A DNA stretch of 64,000 nt, taken from contig JAPEHQ010000002.1 of assembly GCA_027405735.1 (NCBI GenBank), positions 310,001 to 374,000 on the forward strand. The letters run 5' to 3'. Under the pieces are notes generated by a model. That model saw only the letters and a program-made list of their open reading frames with translations, did not search any database and had not been told where the DNA came from. The first letter of the stretch is position 1, and each line of letters starts with the position of its first letter. Shown piece after piece: positions 11,901 to 23,795 of the stretch. Origin of the DNA: Mucor racemosus. Taxonomy: Eukaryota; Mucoromycota; Mucoromycetes; Mucorales; Mucoraceae. Made by a program: the position numbers and the translations under genes.

Positions 11901-13019
11901 TGTAGAGGATTGCTGTAGTACTGGTAATTGCTTTTCCATAATACTTGTATTTGTCGAAATCGTTGCAGTATTACTCGTTGTAGTAGTATCATATTCATAC
12001 TCTTGTTCTTCTAGTTTTGCTTTCACATTGAATACCATGTCAGCCCCTCCTTCAGCGTTAAAATGAATTTCGATCGATGATTCGCTGACATTATTCAATA
12101 CAATCTGCTGTACTGACCAAATTCCGGCTACACAATCCCCAAAATCTAGTATATTACCACTACTAACCACCAAAGTCTCTTTATGCATAAATCTTTGTGT
12201 CGTTGCATGAATCTTGGTTTGAATGATATTTTGAACATCATTGATATTTTCAATTTGAAGGTCATAATTGAATTTACCCACCTCTTTTGGTGTAAAAATA
12301 ACTCTAAATGTATACACTGAAAAAGGGGCAATCGGATTTAATGATCCCAGCGTCATGAATGTGCATGCATCTACAAACTGTAGCCAATCATCATCACCAT
12401 TACTATGTTGCTGTTGTTGTCGATTCAAATCCAATGTATTCAATCGCCAGTGTAAATCAATAGCAGAAAGATTACGGATAGTTACGTCTTTGATATATGT
12501 TTCACCTACTATACTATCTTCAAAAATGAGCCCTGTATCTAATTCATCGGCAGCTAGTACGGACTGACACACTGTAGCATGAAAGTCGATATTTAGAGTA
12601 TAATCCATCGCTGTAAACTGAATGATTCCCGATATATTATCATATAAAAATGATTGTTGTTGCTGCTGCTGCTGCTGTTGCTGTTGCTTTATCTCGGGTA
12701 AAAACGCAATGACAAATGGCCGTGTTTGTTTTGGCTTCAAATTCATACTATTAACATGATTGACGTAATTAAATACTTGATTAAATTGGGAAAAGTCTTG
12801 TGGTGTATTTGCTGTATTTGTTGCAAAAGTTGTTGTTGTCTCGTTTATGTTTTCATTACAGAGTTGAAAAATGACCTCTTGTTTCAAAGAACCAGAATCA
12901 AACTGTATTTGGACGTTTTTATTTGTTAAATTAGTTATTTCGAGTTGCTGTAATGAGTGGAATCCGTTGTCATAAACTTTATCAAACTTGATTTCATTGG
13001 TATTCAGCTTGAATGTCAT
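8982..13019 (-). CDS. Large ASH/MSP-type Ig-fold repeat protein (HYDIN-like architecture)
   Basis: Two exons, 13019-11798 and 11737-8982, split by a 60-nt intron (GTAAGT ... ACAG, phase 1), giving about 1325 residues. At least six segments fit the ASH pattern (LDFG, then VG, then LxNxS): near residues 10-45, 165-198, 295-330 (NILDFGDCVAG), 520-560 (LIDFGDTDVGTQ), 637-670 (NFLDFGPIA) and 990-1030 (INFGIVDKGEKH). There is a poly-Gln tract near residue 125, a basic Lys/Arg-rich middle (about 740-850) and a long charged coiled coil ending in a Glu-rich block (about 1165-1260). ASH/MSP repeats elsewhere occur in ciliary, centrosomal and trafficking proteins such as HYDIN, ASPM and TMEM131. No flagellum is expected in Mucorales, so the role here is unknown. 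The architecture is firm, the function is not. Confidence 0.75.
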
Positions 13020-14924
13020 TATTTATATGTACAAATACAAAAGAAAAAGGAGAGATAGAAAGAAGTGTAATTAAAAGGGGTGGTACATTTCAGCCAACTT
13101 TAATTCATGATTAGAACCTCTGACTAATGTATATTTATATATACCTATACTATCATTGTCGTCTCCCAATTTTGTGGCTTTAATCACGTTCCTTACACAG
13201 TGGTTTTTTTCAATTTAGGTAACAACAAAATGTCGATGTTTGAAACAAGTGTGGTGGTACATCCACATTTACAGTACGGTTCGTAAATTTTGTCTGTTCT
13301 GAATAAATAAATTGCGGTTATCTAGAAATAAATGGCACTACCAAGAGCAAATAATTGTCGTTTCATTGTAGGATTGTCATATAAGTATAAGCAAGTGTTT
13401 ATTGAAGTAAGCAGTTAATTAGAAGCTTGTTTTGTTATAGCAGTTGATGATTTGGCGCTTGGAGTGTCTACAGAATCCATAGAGATCACTGAGGCGTACA
13501 TTGTTACATGCATCTGAAATTCTTTGCGACATATTTTCTTCATTCATCAACAATTGACATAATTCGACGCAGAAAAGCATATAAATTAAATAAATCAGTC
13601 GATTATTGTTCAAATACCTTATGATCGGAACTCATCCTGTTTTCTGAGCCAAGGAGATGCATAAAAATGCATATATTTGACTTTTTGCGTATCCAGCTGA
13701 CAGAGGAAGTCATTCACCACATTTTCCTGGTATTGTATGCTGTGATGTAAGGCTATACATTTATGTACCCACTTGCCTTGCATTCCTTCTGTTTATTAAA
13801 GCATTTACAAGAGATTTAATATGTCAGAGCACATAGTACGGTAATCTGGATTATAATTAACTTATTGACATTACGCAGTGTATTGCGAAATTAATCCAAA
13901 CCCCAGGGCTTACAGTCCAATTCATGAAACTTAGCATTGAAACTGAGAAGGGTTCTCACACTGCAAAGTTCCAGATATCATAAGTGTGCATCAGATTGAC
14001 AAAACTCTGATTCAAGCTCAGTTATGCTTTGAGTTTGTTGCAGAAAGAGCTGCATTAGCTTTTTATCTTTCCCCATCATCCCAAAAAATGAAATTAAAAA
14101 TATAGCAGAGTAGGTCCTGACGTGATAAGTAGTTTGGGTAGATTTGAATGCGAAAAGATGGCAGGAATCATCTAAAAAAACCTCTTAAAGCTGCTGTCTA
14201 TGAGGCTAAAATAGAGGATTTGCTTGCATAACCTGTACAAAAACTAGTCAAATTCTTTATTATATATTGCCATAATGCATCCAATGTTACATTTGTTAAA
14301 TTGTATAATAGAGCATTCTTTATTCGATATAAAATAATATAGTTTATGAGATTTCTTTCAAACACGTTTGAATGGATTCATTGAAGCCCTACCGTAGCTG
14401 GGAAAACTTTCGGCCTTGCTAATTGTATTTGAATGTATTTTGTATTTGCAAATGAAATAGCTCAATACCTGCTAACTCTGTTTAAACGACAAAGTTGATC
14501 AAACGGAATATCCAAAACTTGCTAACTGGGTTCTATTCTAACTAACAGGATTCTTTGTATTTATCTAGCATCATTACTGTTCCTGAATCGCTGCAGAAGC
14601 GAGGCAATATCTTTGTTTTAGAAAAGCAAAACATTATGAAGCACTAATGAGCAATAAGTTATAAACTCCATCTACATTTTTATCATAAAATAAATTTTGT
14701 GAATTTATCCAAATGATTGACAACAGTTGAATCTACAAATCTCCGAGAATTTTCGATTGACATTACACAACACTATATACTGTTGTCGCCGGTATTCTGT
14801 TTGCAAGTGTCATAAGAATGCTTCAGTATAGTGATATCTATATATACTGTTCATATAATTGCTGCTGCAATAACATGCCTTTTTATTCTTGTTTGCTGTG
14901 AAATAAGATCCTAAAAGATGAATA
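13020..14924. other. Intergenic, no gene seen
   Basis: Promoter side of the ASH-domain gene; TATATAAATA on the minus strand around 13131-13141 is a possible TATA box. A 64-codon minus frame (13613-13419) has no motif I recognise. The remainder is AT-rich without obvious repeats. Confidence 0.4.
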
Positions 14925-15300
14925 TATCATGTCAATCAAATCACAAGAGGCACTCATGCATATTCATGTCACTTGTATTATCAATAACAAATTCAATTTG
15001 AACACAGTAACAATAAATACTAACGTAAAGAGGTTCCTGAATCATCATGTATGTCGTGTGAATAATGACATTCTTGATCAAAGTGCAATCAATTACATAG
15101 ATGACATATATAATAATAAGGGTTCCCTCCAAATGTATAGTAATAACAATAACAAAGATATCAATTTGTTAACTACATACTCCCAAAGGTTCTAGTTGCA
15201 CAGCCCTTCTAGATAAAGCTATTAAGCATACAAAACTTACCCCTCCAAAAGTGGGTATGATACAAAATGACAAAAACAAAATGGCAAAAACAACAAAATA
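14925..15300 (+). repeat. Family B dispersed LTR-like repeat, solo copy
   Basis: Shares long stretches with 48631-49114 (same strand) and 47312-47795 (inverted), for example AAGTGCAATCAATTACAT at about 15081 against CGGTGCAATCAATTACAC at 48861, then ATATCAATTTG. It ends in a CAAAAACAACAAAATA-rich tail. Its 88-aa frame (14929-15195) is not conserved in the other copies. Confidence 0.65.
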
Positions 15301-17714
15301 ATGCAATCTTATTTATTTCATCAGTCTTTTAAATAATATATTATCTACATGTACTATAATGCCCTACGTTGCTGATACATCAAAAATACGTAATCCAAGT
15401 ATATATGCATATGAAAACGCACTATTGTTAAGTCTCATAACGCTCAATCCAAAGGTAGACTAGAGTTGCCCTGAATATAATTTTTATCAGGAGGTTGAGG
15501 ATAGTTTCAGTGTCTATCTGACAGTAGCAGCAATAGCAGTTGTTTCCGGATTACTGACAAGCAAGATCCTATTGTACGCATTTCTAGTATGAAACCGCAA
15601 GATTTGATGCTTTGCAGACGTTTTTTGAGCACTTTTTGGCTGTTTCTCCATCGCAAACTCAGTACAAAGTGTTCGTCTGATTCTACAGTAACTTGCTATA
15701 CTATTTTCTCTAATTTCTCGAATCTTGAAAAATCAACCCAAAATCGTGCTCCAGACCCCCGATTAGGTCTTCATATTATCTAGAGGTTGAATGCAGGGAC
15801 AATGTATTATCATGAAAACAGTATAAATATGTACATAGGTAGTAGACCTTTTTTGAATTATTAATAAATCAGTTTCTTTTTTTCTGTTTCATTTGTTCTC
15901 ATTGTATACCTTTTTTGGATACAACTAAATACAAAAGCTTCCACTTGATAAATAGTTCTTTTTTGTCAAGATTCCCTATGTTTAAGTTAAAAATGATTAG
16001 TAAATGTCAAACTAGTTCCAGTTAAGCGTGAGCATAAATGATATCAAGGCAAGAGTCCCCATAAACATCCTGCTCGCAGAAGCAAACAGGCCGACCCTTT
16101 TTTCATTAGGTCGCATCGTGGCTGAGGATGTCCATCAAGCATACAAAAACCGTTCACGATAAATACCGATCACCATGCCTTACAAAGTCCTTCAGCATGG
16201 CCCTAGCAGACACAAGACCGTAAAGTCTGTGCTTTACCGTGTATGTGAAGGAGGATGTGCTTAACAGTAAGCTCTCTCTATTTAAGAATTACTTCCCTCT
16301 GTAGTTGATAGCATGTAAATTTTGATTAAAAAGAAACCAAAAGAAAACCGATGCAAAAATAGTACGCAATTCATCTTCTTTTATTAATTTCAAACTTCTT
16401 TAACGCGGCCAACAGGTGTCGTCAGTGAGCTCATCTCTGTTAACATGACATTTAACATATAATACTTCGAATTTAAACTATTATACGGTATATCGAATAG
16501 CAACGTGACCAATTATCATAGAATTTAGCAAAGGCTTTCTTATTGTATTACATTTAGACTCTATCCTGTCATGCCAATGTAGTAGTTCCCCTCTTGTATA
16601 TGATTCAGGTTTGATAAACTTGATACAGCATATGGAAACGATTACTGAGCATCATTGGATATTTTGATACTTGAACTATTTCCAGAAAAATAATATTAAC
16701 CATAGTTTCAGCCAATTTTATCACTAAAAGTTTCAAGAAAATCAGTTTCAAACCTTTTAAAAAGTTGGAAATTTTGGTTCAAAATTACCTACACTTCTAT
16801 TAACGTTTCAGGCTTTATATAGAGAAAAAGATTTATTGGCCCATTAGTAAATACAGATTAATTCAAAGGAGATATTCTCATAGGCTCAGTAAACAAACAT
16901 CTAATTAACAAATGTGCATGTGAGCTTTTCAATCATTAAAAAACACCATCCACAATATGTTTTATAATAAGCACATACATATGAAAATAACGCACTTTTT
17001 TTTTGTGTGTAAATCAATCCAAGGTAGTTGTTTAAAACTAATTTGCAGTAATCGAAATCAAAGCCCCGTTATTGATAAAAATGTGATGGCACTCCTTTCC
17101 CACAACTGATAATGACCAAAAAATACGGGTACTTATAATTGAAAATTTGAATTTAAGTATAACTTATATTATTCTATTCTATCATTTGCCATGATCTTGA
17201 ATAATTTATTCAAAAATCTAATATTGAATGTTTACTGCTAGGTGCTTCTGCAGGAAACCTTTACTTGCGTGCGCTAGTAGGCTTGGTGCTGGCAATGTTG
17301 CTAGGTCTACTTGCTACTAATACATCAAAATGATAAAGTGCGTGCAGCAAAAAAAAACATGAAATGGACAGGATATTGCAAATACTAGAGAAGCTTATAT
17401 CGTTGATTAAGAACATCTAGTAATAATAAAGACAGTTTTTATTTTTATTTTTTGTAAAAGCAAAAACAGTTACATTCCATTAACCTTTAAATGCCTTTCT
17501 GATTTAACACAAATAATATATTCACTGCAGTGTAATCGACGAGCTTTATTAACATGCTCTGAAAAACTCGGAGAGCATTGCATTGCACCTGATTGAGAAA
17601 TATTTGAAATTTCAAAAGATTAGTTTCCAATCTTCAAAATTGGAGCGCGCCCTCTTTTCTATAACTAGCCTCATTCTAAACACTTTTTAGCATATACCTT
17701 AGATACTGCTAAAC
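15301..17714. other. Gene-poor intergenic
   Basis: Contains a GC-richer broken frame at 16016-16264 (listed separately) and otherwise AT-rich sequence. A 64-codon plus frame at 15589-15783 has no recognisable motif. No RNA gene found. Confidence 0.4.
16016..16264 (+). pseudogene. Unidentified broken reading frame
   Basis: A frame of about 82 codons with one internal stop (TAA near 16159) in an island visibly richer in G+C than its flanks. It reads FQLSVSINDIKARVPINILL, then EANRPTLFSLGRIVAEDV, HQAYKNRSR, stop, IPITMPYKVLQHGPSRHKT and VKSVLYRVCEGGCA. The composition looks protein-coding (balanced residues, few Lys/Asn/Ile runs), so this is probably a gene or transposon fragment. I do not recognise the family. 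Confidence 0.35.
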
Positions 17715-19405
17715 AGATATAAAATAGTTGCATCATGTTAAATTTATTTTATATCTCACGAAGAAACTCAAAAGCAGGTGAAATTCACTGCTTTTTCCTT
17801 GAAAACTGGGTCTCACTTTTCATCCCTGCTCTACTTTTTTTCCCACTAAATAACACCAAAAATAAACTATATGCCAATGTATCTGAAATGTTCACCTTTA
17901 ATCTAAAAAAGCGTATCCGGAAATATCGTATTTTTTGCAGTAGGTATTAATTTTTCAGTACTAATGTTTCAGATTTTTACTACTTATTCACTGTTAAAAT
18001 CAAAAACTTTGAGCCTTCGTAGCTCTGCAAAACATTAAGCTATACGAACATTTTTTAATAATAAAACTTACTTGTTTTAATGCGCTCTATAAAATAGTCA
18101 AATATAAAAAAATCCTGCGCACTTTTTTTTTTATTTCATTTTTTTTGACACTTTTGTAGTAGATTTCAAAACATTTGTTAAATTGAGCAGCACTTTTTTA
18201 ACATTCATATCATTGACCTCTTTGATCTCTCTCTGACCCAATTTAGTTTTTTTCAAAACATGAATTTTTCGTGGAGATATTCTCAAAAATGTGTGTAAAG
18301 AGATATCTTTGCTTCTACCTCCCAATTTTTCCTTGTATACCCTCATCCAAAATTCTGAATTTGAAAAAAAATCGACAAAAACCTTGTTTTCTCTACGAAA
18401 AATAAAGCTGAAAGGTTCAACAATAGCTCGATCGATAGATAATTTTGTTGTGCACTATTACCATAAACTATTTTAAAAATATGTTTATAAAAAGTGATGC
18501 GTATCTTCAGAAAACCTCCAAAATTTCAATGCCATTTTGTGCAAAATTTAACGTGAAGTGTTTATTTGAATTTTGTTTAGCTGGATGCAGAATTTAAAAC
18601 TGTACAAAAACCATTTAGTAAGCTATGTCAACTTACTTTGCAGTTCACGAGCCATTAAACAATTCTGCTTTTTTCATCATTTTCTGGTCAATTTGTCAGA
18701 TCGATTTTAAAGCTCAGTTTTTATAGGGTTAAGCTGTAGTATGACCTATTTTTTTGATTATCTCGACGAAAAACCAATATTTTTAGCCGAAACAAAAAAC
18801 ACAAAGTAGCATAGAGCTGGATCTATCTTGTGGATATAAAAAGTTAAAGTATTAATTTAGGTACTCATTTTTTAATAATCAATTTTAGGTAAACCTTGGT
18901 CAATTTTGGTCAATATTTGACCTGTGCACTAATATTCTAGAATTAATATTTCTATTTCCCAAGAGATATTAATGGCCTATAAAGTGAAGGTGCATTCTCT
19001 TTGAAGATTTTACGTGATTTGACTGAATATTAAGCGAAAACATCTAAAAACCATTTAAACCCCATCTGAAACATATTTTCCTACAACCGTAAAAACAGAC
19101 AACAAAAACCTTTTTATCTTGATGAATTTCAATCCTATCAACTTCCAACTTTACATGAGGGTAGGTACACATCTTGGACGCGATGATCTCAAAGAGCAAT
19201 TTCTACAACCTACTGCGTGTCGAGAAAATTAATGACAAAGTGCACCTATAATTTACTACTGCGCCATGTTAATTAATGAAAACAATTAAAAATGCAATCT
19301 TTATAAATAATGATTCAAGTAAGTTGCCACTCTACATGAGTATAGATATAGGTGGATAATCCAAGTATATCAGTATATCCAATATCAGATTACATAGATC
19401 ATTAT
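17715..19405 (+). repeat. Palindrome 2, left arm
   Basis: A 1.69 kb arm repeated inverted at 22105-23795 with coordinate sum 41510 throughout, so no net indel. The mismatches noticed cluster near 18082-18100. The outer 1.08 kb is family A; the inner 0.6 kb (about 18800-19405) is unique to this palindrome. Unlike palindrome 1, the end bearing the ATGATGCAAC motif faces outward. Confidence 0.92.
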
Positions 19406-20054
19406 TGTGCATTCGGTAAATTTGAAAAAAACGTTGGTTACCTGCTGTTTACACCCACTAAAGTCAGTAAGCTCACCAGTTCTCGCCAAATATAGATCTG
19501 AATAAACTCTCATTGCAATGGTAGGTATGTACGTCTAATAATGTTAATCCATAGAATTGCAAGAGGTTCTGCCTCGCCGAGTTGCTGTGGAAATGCAGAA
19601 ATCAAAACTAGCACTTTATTATTAAACTATTTTGTATGGGCTGTTTCAGATATTCTGAGCATTTTTGTAAAATCAAATAATGATGGTTCGAATTTGAATT
19701 TTGAGGTTGCATTTGATACGTACAGTAGTGGATATACGAATAACATATCTTGATTTCATTAGCAAATAGCTGTTTTTGAAGAATTATACCACCATTTTCG
19801 GCAAGAAACCTGTCTTTCTCTGCTTAAGAAAATTGAATCAACTGGAAAAAATGCTTATAATAATTAATAAATATTGATCCCAATGGGCTGCAAGTTTCAA
19901 AATATACCACAGCTATAACGTTATTATCCAGCGCTAAATAATGACTTTAGTATCCCATGGATCTGATGATCTGATAAAGAAATAATACGAATCAAGAGCA
20001 CCCGTTTTTCAGAGGGGGTTTGTTGCTAAATAAACAATGGTTTACCAAAACTAA

Positions 20055-20225
20055 TAATAATTAGACAAGTGTAAAAGGTGAGGTTTTATTCAATGTGGAG
20101 AATGAGATCATATATGGAAAAGATTATCAGGTGATACAATAGCTATTGATGGTGTGTTAATAATAATATCCTGATAATAAGACTACTGTAGCGCTATATC
20201 TAGATTCTGATATAACAGAAAATTT
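20055..20225 (+). repeat. LTR-like segment shared with the palindrome 1 loop
   Basis: Plus-strand relative of 3436-3580: matching GAGAATGA, GATTATCAGGTGATACAATA, AATATCCTGATAATA and GACTACTGTAGCGCTATATC. See that entry for interpretation. Confidence 0.55.
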
Positions 20226-20989
20226 GAAATTAGAAATAGCGCCCTAAGTCAGTGAAAATCAGGATATACGGAAGTGAGGACACCGAAATTAATAATTAAA
20301 CGTCGTGCTTATGCATGACCAATGCTGTAGTGTATAGTGCAATGTGATTTGGATTTATTTTTCAAAAAGTTTAGATTTCAAATATTGATTTAAATAACTG
20401 TAAGCATATAAATATTAGAAAATGGGAATTTTTTGTTTCTTGAATGAATTGATCTACTAATAATCTGCAGTAAATTGTCAGCACAATTTATGCAATTTCA
20501 TCTACTACTACATGATTTTTAAATTTTCAAAAAATATTAATTTTTCATGGAGTTATTGATAAATTAAGATTTCATGATAAATAATTGTTGACTTGATTCA
20601 AACTTGTGATGCACAAAAAATTTGTATTTGTGAAATGATTTGAGAGAAAATGTTTAGTTTAAAACCGTAAATCGATTCAAAATTGGATGAGCCACAAAAA
20701 ACATTTAGTGGTCAGGTGACGGTAAATACACAGTTTTTTGCCAAATATTGGAAACATTTCCTAATTTCCAGTGTTTTGCACATTTATAGCTTAAAAATAG
20801 ACTACAGCTTAAAAAACGCAATTTCATTGAAAGTCCGAGAGAGTCGATTATGAAACAAGGAATTAAATTTTTTTTCGAGATTTTGATAGAAAGATATGAT
20901 TGGCCAATTTATAACCCAGAAATTTTGACGCTCATTCAAATTTCAAGCAATATTAGTGGCTCCCGAGATTTGAACCATTTTTTGAAGGT

Positions 20990-21660
20990 ATTTTTGCAAG
21001 TATATCTGTGATTACTCCATGAAAAATGGAACTACAATCAAGAAAAAAGATTGAAATGAAAGCGGCACATTTGGCGTACATTGCAGTACCAAAAAACCAG
21101 AAATGGAAATGCTTTCATGTTTCGTTTTGGATTGATTAAAATCATTAGTCATCTAGTCAATTTTTATGTGTTTGGAGATAATGCATCATTACTCGGTCAA
21201 AAATGTAGCTAGAATCCAGTAAAATACTGAAAATAAACAAAAACAAAATGGTGCACAGTCTGTATCTTTAAAAATGAAGACCTATAAGAGTCTCCATATT
21301 TCATTTTTTAATTGATAAAAATGATCTGCCATCTAGCTAATTTTTAAAGATTTCTGCATGATGTATCGTTACTCCATCAAAAATTCGCTTACGATCAAGC
21401 AAATAGAGCAAATAAAGCTGTAAATTTGCATCAAATCAAGGCATTTACAAATACAGCTTGAAAAAAGACATAATGTTGTTTACTGAAACTTTGCGAATGA
21501 CGAATTATTTGACAAATTTGGCATTTCTGGCTATTGCAAATGTGCAAAGCTTTTACCAGGCTTTTAAATGTAAAGTAACTAATTCTTCAATATGCATCTT
21601 TAATTCAGTGTATAATAATGGTTTGTAAAATAATATAATCGGTAGAAATATTAATAAATC
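20990..21660 (+). repeat. Degenerate ~178-bp tandem repeat, copy 2
   Basis: Three or more imperfect units marked by ATTACTCCATGAAAAAT (21011), ATTACTCGGTCAAAAAT (21188) and GTTACTCCATCAAAAAT (21368), spaced 177 and 180. Homologous, in the same orientation, to the block at 5330-5850. Confidence 0.7.
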
Positions 21661-22104
21661 AAAAGTAAAAAAAAAAATTGTAGTATTTTGAACATAACTG
21701 TATATGATGTGGTGAATGCAATTCCCAAGTACAAATTAAGAGAAATGGATACGTGATAATAATGGCATTGTTTTATTCCAACATATATCTGATATGCTAG
21801 AATACTGTAATTAAAAAAAATAAAACAAAGTAAAGTCTTGATAAATGTCAGCTTTCCAACTGTGGGTCAAACTAAAGGATCAAAACTAAACTAATTCTTA
21901 TTCTTTTATTCATGAGATGTGGTTTATATACTAATAACATACTAGTAGATAAGGACTGCTTGAAGTGACGGTATAAATTAATAATGAAATTCGTAGAGTG
22001 TAACCAAAGGTGGTGTGTATAGATAGTAGAAGGTGATAATTATACAACAGGCATTAGGATTATGTATTTTCCGCAAATATATATTCTTTTAGAGAGAACG
22101 TTTT

Positions 22105-23795
22105 ACAATGATCTATGTAATCTGATATTGGATATACTGATATACTTGGATTATCCACCTATATCTATACTCATGTAGAGTGGCAACTTACTTGAATCAT
22201 TATTTATAAAGATTGCATTTTTAATTGTTTTCATTAATTAACATGGCGCAGTAGTAAATTATAGGTGCACTTTGTCATTAATTTTCTCGACACGCAGTAG
22301 GTTGTAGAAATTGCTCTTTGAGATCATCGCGTCCAAGATGTGTACCTACCCTCATGTAAAGTTGGAAGTTGATAGGATTGAAATTCATCAAGATAAAAAG
22401 GTTTTTGTTGTCTGTTTTTACGGTTGTAGGAAAATATGTTTCAGATGGGGTTTAAATGGTTTTTAGATGTTTTCGCTTAATATTCAGTCAAATCACGTAA
22501 AATCTTCAAAGAGAATGCACCTTCACTTTATAGGCCATTAATATCTCTTGGGAAATAGAAATATTAATTCTAGAATATTAGTGCACAGGTCAAATATTGA
22601 CCAAAATTGACCAAGGTTTACCTAAAATTGATTATTAAAAAATGAGTACCTAAATTAATACTTTAACTTTTTATATCCACAAGATAGATCCAGCTCTATG
22701 CTACTTTGTGTTTTTTGTTTCGGCTAAAAATATTGGTTTTTCGTCGAGATAATCAAAAAAATAGGTCATACTACAGCTTAACCCTATAAAAACTGAGCTT
22801 TAAAATCGATCTGACAAATTGACCAGAAAATGATGAAAAAAGCAGAATTGTTTAATGGCTCGTGAACTGCAAAGTAAGTTGACATAGCTTACTAAATGGT
22901 TTTTGTACAGTTTTAAATTCTGCATCCAGCTAAACAAAATTCAAATAAACACTTCACGTTAAATTTTGCACAAAATGGCATTGAAATTTTGGAGGTTTTC
23001 TGAAGATACGCATCACTTTTTATAAACATATTTTTAAAATAGTTTATGGTAATAGTGCACAACAAAATTATCTATCGATCGAGCTATTGTTGAACCTTTC
23101 AGCTTTATTTTTCGTAGAGAAAACAAGGTTTTTGTCGATTTTTTTTCAAATTCAGAATTTTGGATGAGGGTATACAAGGAAAAATTGGGAGGTAGAAGCA
23201 AAGATATCTCTTTACACACATTTTTGAGAATATCTCCACGAAAAATTCATGTTTTGAAAAAAACTAAATTGGGTCAGAGAGAGATCAAAGAGGTCAATGA
23301 TATGAATGTTAAAAAAGTGCTGCTCAATTTAACAAATGTTTTGAAATCTACTACAAAAGTGTCAAAAAAAATGAAATAAAAAAAAAAGTGCGCAGGATTT
23401 TTTTATATTTGACTATATTATAGAGCGTATTAAAACAAGTAAGTTTTATTATTAAAAAATGTTCGTATAGCTTAATGTTTTGCAGAGCTACGAAGGCTCA
23501 AAGTTTTTGATTTTAACAGTGAATAAGTAGTAAAAATCTGAAACATTAGTATTGAAAAATTAATACCTACTGCAAAAAATACGATATTTCCGGATACGCT
23601 TTTTTAGATTAAAGGTGAACATTTCAGATACATTGGCATATAGTTTATTTTTGGTGTTATTTAGTGGGAAAAAAAGTAGAGCAGGGATGAAAAGTGAGAC
23701 CCAGTTTTCAAGGAAAAAGCAGTGAATTTCACCTGCTTTTGAGTTTCTTCGTGAGATATAAAATAAATTTAACATGATGCAACTATTTTATATCT
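22105..23795 (-). repeat. Palindrome 2, right arm
   Basis: Near-identical inverted copy of 17715-19405. Frames at 23034-23379 and 23560-23775 mirror those at 18131-18476 and 17735-17950. Confidence 0.92.

Larger units (their letters stand above)
19406..22104. other. Loop of palindrome 2
   Basis: A 2.7 kb spacer holding the LTR-like segment shared with palindrome 1 (20055-20225) and the degenerate tandem repeat (20990-21660). No transposase, reverse transcriptase or other recognisable coding sequence was found; the 70-aa frame at 19541-19753 has no motif. Confidence 0.5.

Noticed and set aside
17715..23795. Palindrome 2 as a complete DNA transposon with terminal inverted repeats
   Set aside because: No transposase or target-site duplication is visible at 17715 or 23795, and the same arm occurs elsewhere in the opposite polarity and as a solo copy.
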